Shown piece by piece: positions 1-8,040 of a DNA stretch of 64,000 bases. Position numbers and translations under genes: made by a program. Position 1 is the stretch's first letter, and each line of letters opens with the position of its first letter. Below the pieces are notes generated by a model, which saw only the letters and a list, made by a program, of their open reading frames with translations, had not been told where the DNA came from and searched no databases. This stretch comes from Oscillospiraceae bacterium (GTDB lineage: Bacteria > Bacillota > Clostridia > Oscillospirales > Oscillospiraceae): the NCBI GenBank assembly GCA_015067765.1, contig SVLV01000005.1, positions 1-64,000 on the forward strand, given 5' to 3'.

Positions 1-1
1 G

Positions 2-1120
2 GTGTTGTTTTCCGTTTATTATTTGGGGCTCTCCTATGTGATCCGGCAGAGTTGGAAGCAGTACCTGTGCAGAAGCAAGAACATCACCAAGAAGTCTGCC
101 CTGTACATCATCAGTACCGCTGACCGGGCGGCGGATGTGGTGGACCGGTGCCTTGCGGAAAAAGTGTTCCCCTATCATCTGACAGGCATCTGTCTGCTGG
201 ATGAGAATCGAGGCGGCGGTGAGGTGCGCGGTGTTCCCGTCAACACCACGAGAGAAGATATGCTGGACTTCCTGTGTCGGGAGTGGGTGGACGAGGTGAT
301 CGTCTCTGTACCCGCCCAGCAGGGCTATCCTGTTGAGCTGGTGGACAAGCTGGTAGAGATGGGTATCGTGGTCCACGTGGAGATGGAGACGCCTACGCAG
401 TTGGAGTGGCAGAAGCAGGAGATCAAGAAGATGGCCGGCCGGCGGGTAATCACCGTGGGCCTCAGTATGGCCTCTCCGGTGCAGTTCGTTCTCAAGCGAG
501 TGCTGGACATCCTTGGTGGTATTGTGGGTTGTCTGCTGACATTGGTTCTGACGGTGATTATTGGCCCGATGATTTACATCAAATCTCCCGGTCCCATTTT
601 CTTTTCCCAGACAAGAGTGGGAAAGAACGGCAAACCCTTCAAGATGTACAAGTTCCGCAGCATGTATCTGGACGCAGAGGAGCGTAAGGCGGAACTGATG
701 GCCCAGAACCGTGTAGGCAGCGGCCTGATGTTCAAGCTGGACTACGATCCCCGGATTATCGGCTGCGAGAGGCGGGAGGACGGCACCATCAAAAAAGGCA
801 TCGGAAACCTGATCCGGGACTATAGTCTGGACGAGTTCCCCCAGTTCTGGAACTGCCTGAAGGGCGACATTTCCCTGGTGGGGACCCGCCCGCCCACGGT
901 GGACGAGTGGGACAAGTATGAACTGCACCACCGGGTGCGCTTGGCCATCAAACCCGGTATCACCGGCATGTGGCAGGTCAGCGGACGCAGCAAGATCACC
1001 GATTTTGAGCAGGTGGTGGAACTGGACAAGCAGTACATCAAAGAATGGTCTTTGGGGCTGGACATCAAGTTGATCTTTAAAACCGTCGGCGCAGTTCTGC
1101 GCAAGGATGGGTCTATGTGA
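2..1120 (+). CDS. Polyprenyl-phosphate sugar-1-phosphate transferase (EPS initiation), 5'-truncated by window edge
   Basis: Enzymes of this family transfer a sugar-1-phosphate from a nucleotide sugar to undecaprenyl phosphate at the inner membrane face, starting an exopolysaccharide or capsule repeat unit. The visible 372 residues align along their whole length with the 483-aa paralogue at 4832-6283, so about 110 N-terminal residues (further membrane helices) lie before the window. Seen here are the CoA-binding-like middle domain, one hydrophobic segment (about residues 165-190), then the catalytic core with SPGPIFFSQTRVG, KFRSM, a DEFPQFWNCLKGDISLVGTRP stretch and a C-terminal KPGITGMWQVSGRS. 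galE follows immediately, as expected in a polysaccharide cluster. The GTG at base 2 is not the true start. The sugar is not predictable from sequence. Confidence 0.93.
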   Translation: MLFSVYYLGLSYVIRQSWKQYLCRSKNITKKSALYIISTADRAADVVDRCLAEKVFPYHLTGICLLDENRGGGEVRGVPVNTTREDMLDFLCREWVDEVIVSVPAQQGYPVELVDKLVEMGIVVHVEMETPTQLEWQKQEIKKMAGRRVITVGLSMASPVQFVLKRVLDILGGIVGCLLTLVLTVIIGPMIYIKSPGPIFFSQTRVGKNGKPFKMYKFRSMYLDAEERKAELMAQNRVGSGLMFKLDYDPRIIGCERREDGTIKKGIGNLIRDYSLDEFPQFWNCLKGDISLVGTRPPTVDEWDKYELHHRVRLAIKPGITGMWQVSGRSKITDFEQVVELDKQYIKEWSLGLDIKLIFKTVGAVLRKDGSM

Positions 1121-1182
1121 GGAATATAAAATCATTCCCGAACCAAAGGGGAACGAGATGCAATAAGGAAGAAGGAAACCGT

Positions 1183-2196
1183 ATGGAGAAGACTGTGCTT
1201 TTAACCGGTGGAGCCGGATTCATTGGGGCCCATGTGGCAGTAGAATTGCAGCAATTGGGATATCGGGTTATCCTGGCGGACAATCTGTCCAACAGTCAGG
1301 CAGATGTTGTCGGGAGGATCGGGCGTATCACCGGAGTGGATCCTAAACTTTGGGATATCGATGTAGCAGATCGTACGGAACTTGAGGGAGTTTTTGCTGC
1401 TGAACAAATCGATGCAGTCGTACACTTGGCAGGATTTAAAGCGGTTGGTGAATCGGTACAACAGCCGCTGAGCTACTATCGCAATAATCTGGACAGCACG
1501 CTGACCTTGCTGGAAGTGATGGCTGACTACGGTGTGAAGCGGCTTATTTTCAGTTCTTCTGCTACGGTTTATGGTGCGGATAATGCAGTGCCCTACACAG
1601 AAGATATGCCGGCCGGGCGATGCACAAACCCCTACGGTTGGACCAAGTGCATGATCGAGCAAATTTTGAAGGATTATGCCTTGGCAACCCCTGATTTTTC
1701 CGCTATTTGTCTGCGGTATTTTAACCCCGTCGGAGCCCATATGAGTGGTTTGATTGGAGAACGGCCCAATGGGATTCCCAATAACCTGATGCCCTATGTG
1801 ACTCAAACGGCGGCGGGAATCCGGCAGGAACTGTCAGTGTTTGGCAATGACTATCCTACCCCGGATGGTACCGGTATGCGCGATTATATTCATGTGGTAG
1901 ATCTGGCCAAGGGTCATGTCGCGGCGCTGGACTATTCGTTTGCCCATACCGGATGGGAAGCCATCAACCTGGGGACAGGAAAAGCCAGCAGCGTCTTGGA
2001 GTTGGTGCAAGTGTTTGAACAGGTGAATGGTGTGAAGGTTCCTTACCGTATTGCGCCACGGAGGGATGGCGATCTGGCCGTCTGCTATGCCGATGCATCC
2101 AAGGCGAAAAAACTGCTGAACTGGCAGACGGAGAAGACGTTGGCAGATATGTGCCGTGACAGTTGGAACTGGCAGAAGAACAACGCGGATGCTTAA
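1183..2196 (+). CDS. galE: UDP-glucose 4-epimerase
   Basis: An extended short-chain dehydrogenase that interconverts UDP-glucose and UDP-galactose (or the N-acetyl forms) to supply precursors for the adjacent polysaccharide locus. The N-terminal Rossmann motif GGAGFIGAH, the catalytic YGWTK (YxxxK) after an SSSATVYG strand, and the C-terminal sugar-binding region (RYFNPVGAH, GTGMRDYIHVVDLA) are all present; 337 aa is the usual family length. The ORF track opens at 1117, but the ATG at 1183 has a purine-rich AGGAAGAAGGA site 7 nt upstream and begins right at the Rossmann strand, so I choose it. A strong terminator follows. Base composition is slightly more AT-rich than the flanking transferase genes. 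Confidence 0.94.
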   Translation: MEKTVLLTGGAGFIGAHVAVELQQLGYRVILADNLSNSQADVVGRIGRITGVDPKLWDIDVADRTELEGVFAAEQIDAVVHLAGFKAVGESVQQPLSYYRNNLDSTLTLLEVMADYGVKRLIFSSSATVYGADNAVPYTEDMPAGRCTNPYGWTKCMIEQILKDYALATPDFSAICLRYFNPVGAHMSGLIGERPNGIPNNLMPYVTQTAAGIRQELSVFGNDYPTPDGTGMRDYIHVVDLAKGHVAALDYSFAHTGWEAINLGTGKASSVLELVQVFEQVNGVKVPYRIAPRRDGDLAVCYADASKAKKLLNWQTEKTLADMCRDSWNWQKNNADA

Positions 2197-2243
2197 ATGC
2201 TCCCACGGGGCAGAGGCACCGGCGGCGGACAATAGAATAAAAG

Positions 2244-2276
2244 TGGTAGTATGCGTGTGCGCATACTACCATTTTT
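2244..2276 (+). terminator. Rho-independent terminator after galE
   Basis: Perfect 12-bp stem (TGGTAGTATGCG paired with CGCATACTACCA) with a 4-nt loop, followed by TTTTTA. It closes the sugar transferase-galE unit and separates it from the recombinase gene. Confidence 0.85.
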
Positions 2277-2358
2277 ATGTTTTAAGAGGTGTTTGTTTTT
2301 TCAGAAAAAATGGGCATAGTGGATGAAAGAGAGCGAGAGTCCAAATAGAGGAACACAA

Positions 2359-2385
2359 AACATTGTAAACTGCATGTACAGTGTT
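2359..2385. repeat. Imperfect palindrome upstream of recombinase 1
   Basis: AACATTGTA and TACAGTGTT form 9-nt arms (8 of 9 matching) around a 9-nt centre, about 40 nt before the recombinase start. The layout resembles a tyrosine-recombinase core site or an operator. No second copy was found in the window, so this is only a candidate. Confidence 0.3.
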
Positions 2386-2423
2386 CGGGAAGACGCATCG
2401 TGATTTCAAAAGGAGGGATCCAT

Positions 2424-3383
2424 ATGGAAGACAAGATGCTTTCGCAAGAGGATTTGAAAGCGTTTCGGGCGCACCTGCTTCGGGAGGAGAAGAGCCCGGC
2501 GACAGTGGAAAAGTATCTGCGCGATGCAGAGCGGTTCTGTGTATTTGCCCGGGGAAAGCCGGTGACAAAGGAATTGGCACTGGAGTTCAAGCGGGTACTA
2601 CAGGAGGAGGGATATGCGGTTCGTTCTGTGAATTCCATGCTGGCAGTGCTGAACAGCCTGCTGGAATTTTTGGGCAGGAGTGAGTGCAAGGTGAAGAAAC
2701 TGCGCTGCCAGCGGCAAATCTATTGTGCGGAGGAGAAGGAGTTGACCCGGGAGGAATATCTGCGGCTGCTGGCAGCGGCTGCCCGGCAGGAGCAGATGTA
2801 TCTGTTGCTGCAGACCATCTGCGCAACCGGGATCCGGGTGTCGGAACTGAAGCATTTTACCGTGGAAGCCGTGACGCAGGGAGACATTTCCGTGCGTTGC
2901 AAGAATAAGATCCGGGTGATCCTGGTGCCGGGGAAACTGCGGCAGCAGTTGTTGGACTACGCAGCCCGGCGGGGGATCACCCAAGGGACCATTCTGGTGA
3001 CCCGGGGCGGGAAACCTCTTGACCGGAGCAACATCTGGGCCAGAATGAAGCATCTGTGTCAGGCGGCAGAGGTCAGTCCCAGTAAAGTGTATCCCCATAA
3101 TTTGCGGAAATTGTTTGCTCAAACCTTTTACGGGATGGAGAAGGACATCGCCAAACTGGCAGATGTGTTGGGCCACAGCAGCATTGAGACCACCCGCATC
3201 TATATTATGACCACCGGAACAGAGCATTGCCGGAAACGAGGAGTTGTCCGCTCTGCCCGATTGCTCCCTGTTGTATGCCAAGCTGGGCAAAGCGATCCAT
3301 CTGGTCAAGGATCCCAATCTGAACCTGAAGATCACCAAACCGGAAGATTTCTATTACCTGAAGTCGTACCTGGATCTGAATGA
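2424..3383 (+). CDS. Tyrosine site-specific recombinase 1, C-terminus replaced by fusion with cytidylyltransferase remnant
   Basis: A phage-integrase-family recombinase, paralogous to the genes at 6500 and 41333. The N-terminal SAM-like core-binding domain (about 1-95) and catalytic domain are intact, with Arg in ATGIRVSEL, HNLRK (HxxR), LGHSSIETT and the Tyr nucleophile in RIYIMT. After GTEHCRK the paralogues end within about 10 residues, but this frame runs on for some 50 unrelated residues (RGVVRSARLL onwards). In another frame that DNA encodes the C-terminus of a TarI/IspD-like protein. The recombinase has therefore been joined to a foreign 3' end and has lost only its last few residues; activity may survive. 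The start is the ATG at 2424 behind AGGAGGG, matching the paralogues, rather than 2400. Confidence 0.88.
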   Translation: MEDKMLSQEDLKAFRAHLLREEKSPATVEKYLRDAERFCVFARGKPVTKELALEFKRVLQEEGYAVRSVNSMLAVLNSLLEFLGRSECKVKKLRCQRQIYCAEEKELTREEYLRLLAAAARQEQMYLLLQTICATGIRVSELKHFTVEAVTQGDISVRCKNKIRVILVPGKLRQQLLDYAARRGITQGTILVTRGGKPLDRSNIWARMKHLCQAAEVSPSKVYPHNLRKLFAQTFYGMEKDIAKLADVLGHSSIETTRIYIMTTGTEHCRKRGVVRSARLLPVVCQAGQSDPSGQGSQSEPEDHQTGRFLLPEVVPGSE

Positions 3384-3408
3384 GAATAAGCAGATCCTGG
3401 GATTGTAA
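3226..3408 (+). pseudogene. 3' remnant of a TarI/IspD-type cytidylyltransferase
   Basis: In the frame ending at the TAA at 3406-3408, overlapping the tail of recombinase 1, the DNA reads GNEELSALPDCSLLYAKLGK, then HLVKDPNLNLKITKPEDFYY. That is the C-terminal end of the IspD/TarI family, which makes CDP-methylerythritol or CDP-ribitol. The rest of the gene, including its nucleotide-binding N-terminus, is absent. The remnant stops 14 nt before the epimerase gene, in the order usual for cytidylyltransferase-dehydrogenase pairs in cell-wall polysaccharide clusters. The junction lies around CATTGCCGGAAA, where the recombinase and remnant could share microhomology. Confidence 0.72.
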
Positions 3409-3422
3409 AAAGTGAGGTTGCC

Positions 3423-4442
3423 ATGAATGTCAGAGATATCAACATCATTCTGGATGCTCCGGCCACCTGGGGCGCATTGAAGGATCGCACCGTGCTGGTC
3501 ACCGGCGCTACCGGTCGGCTGGGCATGTATTTTGTCTATGCACTGGTGGAGGCAAACCGGCGCTGGGATCTCCACATCAATGTTCTGGCCTTGGCCCGTA
3601 GTGCAGAGAAGATCCGCCAGCTGTATGGTGATCTGGGCAGCGAGCTTACCGTTTTGGAGCAAGATGTCACCACGGCTATTGTGTATGACGGTGCTGTGGA
3701 CTATATTATCCATACTGCCGGGCTTGCCAGTCCCTCCGACTTTACCGCCCGCCCTGTGGAGACCCTGTGGGGCCACGTGATGGGCACCCGCAATGTGCTG
3801 GAGTTGGCCCGCACGCATGAAACCAAACGGGTGCTGTACACTTCCACGGTGGAAATCTACGGCGACTGGAAGAAAGAGGACTATATCAAAGAAACGGATA
3901 TGGGTCCCATGAGCCACCGCAATTCCCGTGCCTGCTATCAGGAAGCAAAGCGCCTGTGCGAAACCATGTTGGAGTGTTATAAGGCCCAGCACGGGGTGGA
4001 CTTTGTCACCACCAATATGTCCCACACCTTCGGCCCCGGCATCAGCCTCACCGATGGCCGCGCCTTCGCTGAGTTTATCCGTAATGTGGTGGAGGGTGAG
4101 GATATCGTCCTGCAGACCGACGGCAGCGCCGTACGTACCTATACCTATGTGGCCGATGCTGTGGCTGCCATGTTCCTGGCTCTGCTCAATGGCGATGAGC
4201 ACTACTATAATATTGCTGCCGTGGAGAATCAGATCAGTGTCCGGGATCTGGCGCAGTTGATCGCCTCTATGGATCCCAAGAAGAAGGTACAGGTGGTCTT
4301 TGCCAATCAGGCCAAGCAGAAGCTTCTGTACCTTCCCTTCAAGCTGGGTATTCTGGATTCCTCCCGGATGCTGGCTTTGGGTTGGAAGCCCCAGGTGGAT
4401 GTAGAGACCGCATTCCGTTGGACATTGGAGAGCTTTTTATGA
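3423..4442 (+). CDS. NAD-dependent epimerase/dehydratase (polysaccharide precursor)
   Basis: A 339-aa extended SDR enzyme that probably modifies a nucleotide-linked sugar or polyol for surface polysaccharide. It has a leader of about 20 residues, the NAD-binding TGATGRLG motif, an STVEIYGDW strand and a YQEAK (YxxxK) catalytic pair, then a family-typical TYTYVADAVAAM segment. The ATG lies 14 nt after the cytidylyltransferase remnant's stop, suggesting the two were once an operon; the intact partner is now missing. The gene is unlikely to be a GalE because the substrate-binding half differs strongly from the one at 1183. The exact substrate is not known. Confidence 0.85.
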   Translation: MNVRDINIILDAPATWGALKDRTVLVTGATGRLGMYFVYALVEANRRWDLHINVLALARSAEKIRQLYGDLGSELTVLEQDVTTAIVYDGAVDYIIHTAGLASPSDFTARPVETLWGHVMGTRNVLELARTHETKRVLYTSTVEIYGDWKKEDYIKETDMGPMSHRNSRACYQEAKRLCETMLECYKAQHGVDFVTTNMSHTFGPGISLTDGRAFAEFIRNVVEGEDIVLQTDGSAVRTYTYVADAVAAMFLALLNGDEHYYNIAAVENQISVRDLAQLIASMDPKKKVQVVFANQAKQKLLYLPFKLGILDSSRMLALGWKPQVDVETAFRWTLESFL

Positions 4443-4545
4443 GAAAACGTAGTAAGACATCTTTGCGTTCAAAGCGGAATGATTCGATCTCAACTGTTGA
4501 GAAAAACTGAAATGGTGGGAGTTTTGCGCGTGTTTTTGAAGCAAT

Positions 4546-4561
4546 GATTATCGTGATAATC
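4546..4561. repeat. Palindrome GATTATC-GT-GATAATC in gene-free stretch
   Basis: A 7-bp perfect inverted repeat with a 2-nt centre within the 390-nt gap 4443-4831, upstream of the sugar transferase promoter. It could be an operator or recombinase core site. Apart from this and the promoter, I see no gene in the gap. Confidence 0.35.
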
Positions 4562-4657
4562 GTACCCGTGCCTTCTTTATGAATGTTTCGCAAGAGTAGA
4601 CAAGCAATACCCCCATAGAATGGATGGGAAAAGGCGCGGTTTTGGGGACTTTTCCTG

Positions 4658-4686
4658 TTGTTTCTTATTAGCAAATGGTGTAAAAT
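4658..4686 (+). promoter_or_regulatory. Promoter for second sugar transferase
   Basis: TTGTTT and TAAAAT with a 17-nt spacer, about 145 nt upstream of the transferase ATG. The long leader has no obvious terminator. Confidence 0.55.
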
Positions 4687-4831
4687 AAGTAAAGTATGGA
4701 TAAGTTAAACCGATGGGATATTTTGCTGCGGAATGAGAGACCGATCTGTGCCGAAATCCCTGAGATGCAAATAAGTTGCTGCGGCAGTTGCCGGCAGCCA
4801 TATCATAAGATCACATAAGAGGAATGTAGGA

Positions 4832-6283
4832 ATGTTCAAAAAGAATGTACAGGGCTGGATGAAGCATTGGGACTTTATCCTGCTGGATTTGCTGAGTTTG
4901 GAGCTTGCCTTCCTGCTGGCATACATGACCCGTATGGGTTGGGGACAATTCTATAACAATGAGCGGTATACAGAACTGGCTGTGATGCTGGCTTTTGTGG
5001 ACTTCGCGGTGCTGATCGTCCATGAGACCATGAAAAATGTGCTGTACCGCGAGGTACACCGGGAATTTGCACAGACGCTGAAGCATGTGTTTTTTGTGGA
5101 AGCATTGCTGATGCTGTATTTGTTTGCCACCAAGAGCAGTGCCTATTACTCCCGTATTATTCTGGTGAGCTTTGCCCTTTACTATTTTGCGGTATCCTTT
5201 GTGGTGCGGGTGCTTTGGAAAAAGTATCTGCGCAGCAGTAAATCTCCGCTGGCGAAGTCTGCGCTGTATCTGATCACCACCAGCGACCGTGTGGATGAGG
5301 TGGTGAGCCGCTACCTCTCCGACAAGGCAGTCCAGTATCTGGTGACGGGTATCTGTCTGCTGGATGAGGACCGGACCGGGACGGAGATCCAGGGGATTCC
5401 TGTCAATACAACGGAAAAGTCCGTGCTGGAGTTCCTGTGCCGGGAATGGGTGGATGAAGTGGTGCTCTCTGTGCCCTATAGTCACCCCTATCCGGAAGAG
5501 GTAGTGGATGCTCTGGTGGAGATGGGCATTGTGGTCCATGTGGAGATGGAGCGTCCCACCCGGCTGGGCTGGCAGCGGCAGGAAGTGAAAAAAGTTGCCG
5601 GAGCCCGGGTGATCACCGTGGGTTTGGGAATGGCATCCCCGCTGCAGTTCGCTTTCAAACGCATGATGGATATTCTGGGCGGTTTGATTGGCTGCCTGTT
5701 GACGCTGGTGCTGGTGGTGATCATCGGGCCCATCATCTATATCAAGTCTCCCGGCCCCATTTTCTTCTCGCAGACGAGAGTGGGCAAGAACGGCAAGCAG
5801 TTCAAGATGTATAAGTTCCGCAGCATGTATCTGGATGCCGAGGAGCGCAAGGCGGAGCTGATGGCCCAGAACCGGGTGGACAGCGGTCTCATGTTCAAGC
5901 TGGACTACGATCCCCGGATCATCGGTTGCGAGAAGCGGCCGGACGGCACCATCAAAAAGGGCATCGGCAACTTCATCCGGGACTACAGTCTGGATGAGTT
6001 TCCCCAGTTCTGGAACTGCCTGAAGGGCGACATCTCCCTGGTGGGCACCCGTCCTCCCACGGTGGATGAGTGGGAGAAGTATGAGCTGCACCACCGGGTG
6101 CGCCTGGCCATCAAGCCGGGAATCACCGGCATGTGGCAGGTCAGCGGCCGCAGCAAGATCACCGACTTTGAGCAGGTGGTGGAGCTGGACAAGCAGTACA
6201 TCAAGAACTGGACGCTGTGGCTGGATATCAAGCTGATCTGCAAGACCGTAGTGACGGTGCTGCGCAAGGATGGGTCTATGTGA
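4832..6283 (+). CDS. Polyprenyl-phosphate sugar-1-phosphate transferase (EPS initiation), full length
   Basis: A 483-aa exopolysaccharide polyprenyl glycosylphosphotransferase. Four N-terminal membrane helices (about residues 10-135) precede a CoA-binding-like domain (about 140-270, KSALYLITTSDRVDEVV), a fifth helix (about 285-310, LGGLIGCLLTLVLVVIIGP) and the cytoplasmic catalytic core with KFRSM, DEFPQFWNCLKGD and SLVGTRPP. Its final 250 residues are almost the same as those of the transferase at the window start, so the two are recent paralogues heading separate polysaccharide units. It has its own promoter and a terminator 33 nt after the stop. A paralogous recombinase follows it, as one also follows the first transferase-galE unit. 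Confidence 0.95.
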   Translation: MFKKNVQGWMKHWDFILLDLLSLELAFLLAYMTRMGWGQFYNNERYTELAVMLAFVDFAVLIVHETMKNVLYREVHREFAQTLKHVFFVEALLMLYLFATKSSAYYSRIILVSFALYYFAVSFVVRVLWKKYLRSSKSPLAKSALYLITTSDRVDEVVSRYLSDKAVQYLVTGICLLDEDRTGTEIQGIPVNTTEKSVLEFLCREWVDEVVLSVPYSHPYPEEVVDALVEMGIVVHVEMERPTRLGWQRQEVKKVAGARVITVGLGMASPLQFAFKRMMDILGGLIGCLLTLVLVVIIGPIIYIKSPGPIFFSQTRVGKNGKQFKMYKFRSMYLDAEERKAELMAQNRVDSGLMFKLDYDPRIIGCEKRPDGTIKKGIGNFIRDYSLDEFPQFWNCLKGDISLVGTRPPTVDEWEKYELHHRVRLAIKPGITGMWQVSGRSKITDFEQVVELDKQYIKNWTLWLDIKLICKTVVTVLRKDGSM

Positions 6284-6315
6284 GTGCTGCAGCGGAATGG
6301 AATCGAAAGAAATGA

Positions 6316-6346
6316 AAACTCCGATCCCCAAGGGATCGGAGTTTTT
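6316..6346 (+). terminator. Terminator after second sugar transferase (duplicated sequence, copy 1)
   Basis: Perfect 13-bp stem AAACTCCGATCCC / GGGATCGGAGTTT with loop CAA and a following T run. The whole hairpin recurs at 7369-7397 on the other side of recombinase 2. Confidence 0.88.
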
Positions 6347-6499
6347 CTGAATAGAGGGACAACCGCAGGGAGATAAAAGGCCTTGTGGCTGTCTCTTTTA
6401 TTTTCGCAAAATATTGGAAAAATTTTCATTTTTCTTCGATAAAGTGGAAACAATAGGAAGGAAAGCGAAATCAAGAATGGAGAACAAAGGAGGATGCAT

Positions 6500-7339
6500 A
6501 TGAAAGACAGAGTGCTTTCGCAGCAGGAACTGGACGGATTTCGTCGTCATCTGCTTCGGGAGGAGAAGAGTTTGGTGACGGTGGAGAAGTATCTGCGGGA
6601 TACCGGCAAGTTTCTCGCATTTGCGCAGAAGCGGCCGGTTACGAAGGAACTGACCGTCGCCTATAAGCAGACCCTGCAGGACTGCGGATATGCGGTCCGG
6701 TCCGTCAATTCCATGCTGGCATCACTGAACAGTATGATGGATTATTTGGGGTGGCACGATTGCAAGGTAAAAAAGCTGCGATGTCAGCGGCAGATTTACT
6801 GTGCGGAGGATCAAGAACTGACACGGGAGGAATATTTGCGTCTGCTGGAGGTGTCCCGGCGGTATCCGCAATTACACCTTGTGCTGCAGACCATCTGCAG
6901 TACGGGGATCCGCGTGTCAGAATTGCGGTATTTTACGGAAGAAGCAGTTCGCTGCGGTGAGATCTCCGTGCGCTGCAAGAACAAGATCCGTACCATCCTG
7001 CTCCCGGTCAAACTGCAGGAACGGTTGCTGAAGTATTTGGAGGAGAGACACATCACTGCGGGACCGGTGTTTGTCACCCGCAGTGGTCGTCCGCTGGATC
7101 GCAGCAATATCTGGACGCAGATGAAGAAATTGTGCGCTGCGGCGGAGGTGAATCCTGCCAAGGTATATCCTCACAATCTGCGCAAACTTTTTGCACAGAC
7201 CTTTTACGGATTGGAGAAGGATATTGCCAAGCTGGCGGATATCCTGGGACACAGCAGCATCGAGACCACCCGTATCTACATCATGACCACCGGCACGGAG
7301 CATCGCAGGAAGATTGATCAGATGGATCTGGTCATCTGA
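6500..7339 (+). CDS. Tyrosine site-specific recombinase 2
   Basis: A 279-aa integrase-family recombinase, the intact version of the gene at 2424. Core-binding domain about 1-95; catalytic residues in STGIRVSEL (Arg), HNLRK (HxxR), LGHSSIETT and RIYIMT (Tyr), ending RRKIDQMDLVI. The ATG at 6500 is chosen over 6494 because it lies 6 nt after AAGGAGG, matching recombinase 1, whereas the 6494 ATG overlaps the ribosome site. It stands alone between two copies of the same terminator, downstream of a polysaccharide initiating transferase. Its size, lack of phage neighbours and similarity to the recombinase beside the invertible promoter at 42.2-42.5 kb suggest a DNA invertase rather than a phage integrase; its target is unknown. 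Confidence 0.9.
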   Translation: MKDRVLSQQELDGFRRHLLREEKSLVTVEKYLRDTGKFLAFAQKRPVTKELTVAYKQTLQDCGYAVRSVNSMLASLNSMMDYLGWHDCKVKKLRCQRQIYCAEDQELTREEYLRLLEVSRRYPQLHLVLQTICSTGIRVSELRYFTEEAVRCGEISVRCKNKIRTILLPVKLQERLLKYLEERHITAGPVFVTRSGRPLDRSNIWTQMKKLCAAAEVNPAKVYPHNLRKLFAQTFYGLEKDIAKLADILGHSSIETTRIYIMTTGTEHRRKIDQMDLVI

Positions 7340-7365
7340 GAGGGCGCCGGCGGCATGAAGGGCAA

Positions 7366-7401
7366 CAAAAACTCCGATCCCCAAGGGATCGGAGTTTTTC
7401 T
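7366..7401. terminator. Terminator after recombinase 2 (duplicated sequence, copy 2)
   Basis: Same 13-bp stem and CAA loop as at 6316-6344, with A runs before and T runs after, so it can end both the recombinase transcript and the convergent thrH transcript. Confidence 0.85.
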
Positions 7402-7413
7402 GTTTTGTAGGCC

Positions 7414-8013
7414 TTACAGGGCGGCCTTGATGGCGGCCAGCAGATCGTCGTACTCCTCGAAGGCGGGGTACTGGGGATAGTCCTTCTTGATCTGCTCCGT
7501 GCTGCGGAACAGGAAGCCGGCCTTGCTGGCCCGGATCATCTCCAGATCGTTGAAGCTGTCGCCGCTGGCGATGGTCTCATAGCCCATGGACTGCAGAGCG
7601 CGGACGGTGGTCAGCTTGGAGTGGTCGCAGCGCATCTTGAAGTCCTCGATCATGCCGTCCTCACCCACCACCAGGGTGTTGCAGAAAATGGTGGGCCAGC
7701 CCAGCTTCTCCATGAGGGGGGTGGCAAACTGCTCGAAGGTATCGCTGAGGATCACCGCCTGGGTGGTGGCGCGCAGTTCATCCAAAAACTCTTTGGCGCC
7801 GGGCAGGGGATCGATCTTGGCGATGGTGGCCTGAATCTCCTTCAGGCCCAGACCGTGCTGGCGCAGGATCTCCAGACGCCAGCGCATCAGCTTGTCATAG
7901 TCCGGCTCATCCCGGGTGGTGCGCTTCAGCTCGGGGATGCCGCTGGCCTCGGCAAAGGCGATCCAGATCTCGGGGACCAGAACGCCCTCCATATCCAAAC
8001 ATACGATATTCAT
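7414..8013 (-). CDS. thrH: Phosphoserine phosphatase / homoserine phosphotransferase ThrH
   Basis: A 199-aa HAD-superfamily enzyme. ThrH hydrolyses phosphoserine and can transfer the phosphate to homoserine, giving the O-phosphohomoserine used by threonine synthase. Motif I is present as CLDMEGVL (Asp nucleophile), motif II as LSDTFEQF, a Lys in MRCDHSKL and motif IV as SGDSFNDLEM. Length matches the Pseudomonas ThrH family (about 200 aa). It lies 27 nt downstream of thrC on the same strand, so the genes are probably cotranscribed, and the context favours the homoserine-phosphorylating role. No classical homoserine kinase or homoserine dehydrogenase is seen in the window. Confidence 0.88.
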   Translation of the reverse strand: MNIVCLDMEGVLVPEIWIAFAEASGIPELKRTTRDEPDYDKLMRWRLEILRQHGLGLKEIQATIAKIDPLPGAKEFLDELRATTQAVILSDTFEQFATPLMEKLGWPTIFCNTLVVGEDGMIEDFKMRCDHSKLTTVRALQSMGYETIASGDSFNDLEMIRASKAGFLFRSTEQIKKDYPQYPAFEEYDDLLAAIKAAL

Positions 8014-8040
8014 ACAGTTTTTCTCCTTTTACAACAAGAT

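Noticed and set aside
4443-4831. Possible small gene before the second sugar transferase
   Set aside because: ORFs here lack ribosome sites and family similarity; the stretch fits a regulatory leader with promoter.
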